From positions 2,356,001 to 2,420,000 of the forward strand of contig JAULSU010000002.1 in the NCBI GenBank assembly GCA_030512335.1: DNA of 64,000 nucleotides, read 5' to 3'. The stretch's first letter is position 1. Each line of letters begins with the position of its first letter. The position numbers and the translations under genes were made by a program. A model generated the notes under the pieces. The model did not search any database and was not told the DNA's origin. It worked only from the letters and a program-made list of their open reading frames with translations. Shown here piece after piece: positions 60,231 to 64,000 of this stretch. The DNA is from Immersiella caudata (Eukaryota; Ascomycota; Sordariomycetes; Sordariales; Lasiosphaeriaceae).

Positions 60231-62007
60231 TTAAATATCTTTCTTATAAGCGTGTTCCGGTTTGTGGGTTGTCTCGTAGTCCACGTGCACATAAGCCCGC
60301 TCCACATCTGGCAAACTCTCCAGCTTCATCTGCAACTCCTCAGCTACATCATGCGTCTCCTGCAGGCTCGTGTCGGGATCCATCACGATGTCCACTTCGG
60401 CAATGAGCCGAGGGCCAGAGTGGTACGCCCTCACGGTATCAATTTGCTTGACCATCGGCGAATGCGTGACGCAAACGTACGTAATGAGCTGCTGGATCTC
60501 TACGCTTGCAGTGATACCTACAAGCAAGAGGAACTCTGTGAAGGCGGTGCGAAGCCAGATCGCAGAGATCAGAACGCTGAGGACGATAGCGCCTGCGGGA
60601 TCGAGCCACCAGATGAGCTTGGCTCCGCCGACCGAGGTGAGGATACCCAGACCGTTGATGAGGAGGTCGTTGCGGTGGTCTTGCCAGAGAATGCGAACCT
60701 GCGAGTACTTGTTGCGGATGGACCAAGTGTAAAGGAAGAGCGAAAACTTTGTACCGAAAGCAACGCACACAGCGATGACCGAAGGAAGGTGGAAAGGCTT
60801 GAGCTCGGTCTGATACTCAGACAGGTCTTTAGCGCCGAAGGCGATGATGATCAGGGAAACGGCAATCATGATGAAGCAGAACGTGATGTTTCCAACAGTT
60901 TCGAGGCGAGCCTTGCCCGAAGGGAAGCGGCGAGGGTCGACGCGCTTCACGCTGTGGTAAATATCCGTCAGCTATTTCTCTTCAAGGTGATTTCTAGGCA
61001 ACGCAATGTCTCAGGCGCGCTCACACAACGCTCGAGACATACAGCAAAGCCATGAACAACTACATCAGGAGCCATACGGCGGAAAGGGGACACCCACGCG
61101 CGATTGGTGAGGATGAGGGTCACGTTGGACAAGGGGTCGAAGATGGCATCCGCCATGGTGGTGAACAGCGAGAGCGACCCCGAGGAAATGGCGGCGTAAA
61201 GTTGTAAAATGGTGAGGAGGATGCTGTGGCAAATATCAGCCCATTACCTCCTTTATGGGGAAAATTCCGTTGTCTCGGGGGCCGAGAGAGAGTTTTGCTC
61301 CTGAGAACACAGAAAAAGAGACAAAAGAAGGAGAAAGTGGCTCCAATTTTCCCTTACTTCGCGAGGAGCGATCCCCATACGGCGATTTGGAACTTGAGAT
61401 GATCCTCGCCCTGTTCCTGGCGCGCTTCGGCGCGGTGCTCCTCCACACTCTTCAACAGCCGTTCGATAGTCTCATTCTGTGCTTCGTAAAAGCCGTGGAC
61501 GCGGCGAGCTTGGTTGACGCGACGGCCGAAAGGACGCATGTAGCGTGCCAGCTTGCTGCTGCGACTGGTGCCCGTCGGGAACGATGAGGGCCTGCTGCCG
61601 CTGCCGCTGGGAAGCACATCGCGTTTCCGTGAGGTGTTCGCCTTAATGGCTTCCAGCTCGGCTGCTGACTTGTACTTCTGCGCGAGACCGTAAGGGTCAC
61701 TGCCAGCCCCGGGCAATGGAAACCGGCCGGTCATTTGGCTTTCGGCATCTGTCGCTGCTGTGCTGGCGGCAGAATGCCGCGCAACGGCAGCGCCATCGAC
61801 AGGCTCGACGCCAGTACTACTGGCACCTTTTCCACCATGGCTCGGCGAGCTAGAAACGGCGACATCCTTCGCTGACGCAGCGGAGGACTGCGCCTGTTCG
61901 ACAAGTCGCGGTAGGCTGAAAGACGGTCGCGCGCTGGCTGAATCGGCTTGCGTCCTGAACGGGTGCGGGTGCAGCGAAATGCTATTGGAGAGATCGGGTT
62001 GGTCCAT
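60231..62007 (-). CDS. Cation diffusion facilitator (CDF) family metal transporter
   Basis: CDF proteins export or sequester divalent metals (Zn, Mn, Fe, Co) by proton exchange. The proposed exons are 62007-61358, 61223-61098 and 60951-60231, giving 498 residues. The first 200 residues are a soluble Ser/Ala-rich N-terminus ending in an amphipathic stretch. The transporter part begins near residue 205 with QIAVWGSLLANILLTILQLYA. Metal-site residues fit DAIFDPLSN in TM2 and QDHRNDLLINGLG in TM5. A C-terminal cytosolic domain with HDVAEELQMKLESLPDVERAYVHVDYE follows, as in CDF proteins. The topology resembles the fungal and plant MTP Mn/Zn branch, but the metal is not determined. Its second intron is introner-like copy B; the first intron resembles the preceding intron of the sphingomyelinase gene. 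Confidence 0.9.
60952..61097 (-). mobile_element. Introner-like element, copy B (intron 2 of the cation-transporter gene)
   Basis: This 146-nt intron reads GTGGGTGTCCCC at its start and TATTTACCACAG at its end on the minus strand. It interrupts an Ala codon in phase 2 between TNR and VKRVDP. It is the partner of copy A at 53269-53419 on the opposite strand. Its core inverted pair is a perfect ATGTCTC/GAGACAT; copy A has one change that still permits a G-U pair. Copy B lies 7.5 kb away in an unrelated gene, so tandem duplication of a gene segment does not explain it. Confidence 0.8.
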
Positions 62008-62938
62008 CGAGGAGAGTTCTACAGCTCAGTAAATCGAGTCGTCGAGAGATGCGATGGAGGTCAAAGGAGTTCCGATGATAGGCGGAAAAGTCGACTGGGG
62101 CTCTCTGACGGAAGACAGGGGCCGAGATTTGTGCGGGGACAAACAACCGCGCGAAGCTGCTTCTCTTTGCACCTGGGGAATCACCTCCTCTTATCAGGCG
62201 AGGAGGAGAAGGACACGAAGGCGATTTTGTAGCGTCGGCCAAGTGCGCACAGTTCGACGTTACAAACCGCCCTGGCTTTGAGACGATACACTCTTCCTGC
62301 AGGTCACGCCCCTGAAAACCCAACATTTTTGCGTTGACCCCCGCGCGCTAGGGCCGTCTGAGGGGTAGCAACGGGGGCCGATGAGAGCCGGCAATTGGTT
62401 CCTGAGCCATTGCAAGCAAAACTGGTACGGAATAGCTACTGATAATAGCAGTGGTGAACTCGAGCGTCTCAAGTGCTTCTCGTCGCACAAGCGCAGTACG
62501 CGCCGTTTCATGCCGTTCAAGTCAGTTCCTCACGCGAACTGAGGAGTGGTCTCCAATAGGTCTCCGCCCATCGGAGAAAAGGGTCACCCATGCTGCGATG
62601 ACCTCACTGCCTGGGCGTTCAAGCGGAGCACCCCTGGGAAAGCCACTGGAAACACCACCCGCGGGTTCATGCACAATTGCAGAGCGGAAACGGTTCGCGA
62701 GTTTAAAACACGGGGTGACAGGTACCAAACGCCAGTTGCCATTGCGTCGGGCCTTTCCCCGCATGTGCCACGCCTTGGGAGCGAACTCCTGGGGCAAAAG
62801 CGGACAGTCCAGTGTACCGAATGCAGGTATCACCGTGATACATACTCAGATTCCAGCATGTAACAGTATGACTATTAGGGATATATGAAATACAACTGCC
62901 GCCCAACTTGCAACCCTTTCTAACGACTCTCCTATTCC
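62008..62938. other. Intergenic region upstream of the cation-transporter gene
   Basis: These 931 nt separate two minus-strand genes and should hold the lipase 3' end and the transporter promoter. Short open frames here have no support. Confidence 0.4.
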
Positions 62939-63944
62939 TCAAAGCTTCGATTCCGCCGGCCTCCCCTCCGTCTCGCACCTCGCCAGAATCCAATCCGCCA
63001 TATCCTTATAAAACTCATCGCTGCACTCCCCATCCGCATGCAACTGATGATACCACCCCTCATACGTTTTAAACTCCTTATCCTTTACCGCATCGGTGCA
63101 CGTATCAAAAAACTTCTTGCTCGCCTTGTAACACGTCACCTTATCCTCCGTCCCGTGGCCAACCCACAAGCTCCTCACCGCATCTCCCGTAGGCTTCACC
63201 GCGCCGCTCGCCAGCATCTCCATCCGATCCATCATCCCCGCCAGCCCCTCCAGCGTGCCCGTGTTGTGCATGAGCTTATCTTCCTCCAGATCTTTTTGAA
63301 TCGCCGGATCCCTTGAAAGCTCATGCGCCTTCAGCTCAATAAACATCTGCCTCCTCGGCAGCACCCTCCCCAGCAGTCTCCCCGCCACCACCTTGATCAC
63401 GCTCGGCTTTGTCTCTGGCGAGACATCAATCAACGGGCTCTCCAGCAGCCATCCCCTCACATGACGCACAACCTCGTTGTGGTACTCCACCGTAGACGCC
63501 AGTGTCAAAACCTGTTGTCCGCCCATCGAGTGGCCCAGTACGAACACTGGCACTGAATCATCAGCAGGGAGATGCGACTTGATAAAGGCCGCGATGTCAG
63601 CAATGACGCGGGGCGTCGGACCGGTGAGACCGTGCTCGTGGGTTCCGGCGACGGAGCGACCCCACCCGCGCTGGTCGAAGCCGTAGACTGCGATGCCGCG
63701 GTTGGCGAGGGAGGTCATCATCCGGTTGTAGCGGTTCACATGGTCGCTGAAGCCGTGGATGAAGAGGAGCTTGGCCTTGGGGGGGTCGTCGGGCTGCGGG
63801 GGTTCCATATCAATACTCATTGCGTTGCTGCCTCCATGGTCCGGGGGGGCGCCCGCAAACAGGCGGGGGTGGGCTTACCAGCCATGACTTGGAGTAAAGG
63901 CGTTTGCCCTCAACTTCGAAGTTGTCTTCCTTTTCGACAACCAT
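62939..63944 (-). CDS. Alpha/beta hydrolase, monoacylglycerol lipase-like
   Basis: Monoacylglycerol lipases (yeast Yju3 type) release fatty acid and glycerol from monoglycerides at lipid droplets and membranes. The proposed exons are 63944-63879 and 63793-62939, giving 306 residues, the usual family size. An upstream exon starts MVVEKEDNFEVEGKRLYSKSWL and the acceptor after CCGCAG keeps the frame into PDDPPKAKLLFIHGFSDH. HGFSDH (oxyanion region) is near residue 35, FDQRGWGRS near 61, nucleophile motif GHSMGG with Ser near 111, and a candidate acid and base in GHGTEDKV near 240 and YHQLHAD near 275. There is no signal peptide. The in-frame ATG (MSID...) just after the intron is less likely as a start because the first exon supplies the conserved N-terminal strand. 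Confidence 0.92.
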
Positions 63945-64000
63945 TTTGTGTGATTTGGCGAGTTTTGGCGGTCGATTCTTCGCTGGTTGTTTGAAGCCGT

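Noticed and set aside
1..64000. CRISPR arrays, bacterial operons or repeat-induced point mutation tracts
   Set aside because: Intron-rich fungal genes throughout, no spaced direct repeats, and no strongly AT-biased decayed repeats were seen.

Overview
This is a window of nuclear DNA from a filamentous ascomycete, most likely a Sordariomycete. The evidence is short GT..AG introns with CTRAC-type branch points in most genes, fungal-specific proteins (an Mkt1 homologue, an HCHC-type chromodomain protein, CTDK-I kinase), and closest remembered resemblance of several proteins to Sordariales. No plasmid, phage, CRISPR, rRNA or tRNA feature was seen. Exon coordinates were worked out by hand from splice signals and reading-frame continuity.

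Layout. 0.5-7.5 kb: tRNA pseudouridine synthase PUS4 (-), an RFTS-domain/zinc-finger protein (+), and MKT1 (-). 7.5-12.9 kb: a gene-poor stretch with a poly-C run and a 10-bp minisatellite. 12.9-21.4 kb: a 54-residue repeat protein whose middle exon is a duplicated unit (+), mitochondrial tRNA-modification GTPase MSS1 (-), ribosome-biogenesis factor MAK16 (+), and CTK1-type kinase with a very long RS/RD-rich N-terminus (-). 23.9-32.4 kb: an Asn/Gly-rich unknown protein (-), glycogen synthase (+), and an F-box/LRR protein (+). 37-45.8 kb: a Ser/Pro-rich unknown protein (+), an ELO fatty-acid elongase (-), and cytochrome c oxidase subunit VI (+). 46.6-63.9 kb: a chromodomain/HDA2-3-like/coiled-coil protein resembling CDP-2 (-), an acid sphingomyelinase-like phosphodiesterase (+), glycogenin (-), a small F-box-like protein (+), a cation diffusion facilitator (-), and a monoacylglycerol lipase-like hydrolase (-). 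Long intergenic stretches (about 4-5 kb at 7.5-12.9, 32.4-37.0 and 38.1-42.0) carry no supportable gene.

Functional links. Glycogenin and glycogen synthase, which prime and extend glycogen, lie 26 kb apart. Two likely heterochromatin components (RFTS protein and CDP-2-like protein) are also present. PUS4 and MSS1 both modify tRNA, and MSS1 and MAK16 share a 369-bp divergent promoter.

Most notable observation. One intron of the sphingomyelinase gene (53269-53419) and one intron of the unrelated cation-transporter gene (60952-61097, minus strand) are copies of the same sequence. They align without gaps over about 139 nt up to the 3' splice site, with about 118 identities by hand count. This is the signature of an introner-like element, an intron that multiplies by inserting into new genes. 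A second, weaker intron resemblance links the preceding intron of each of the same two genes.
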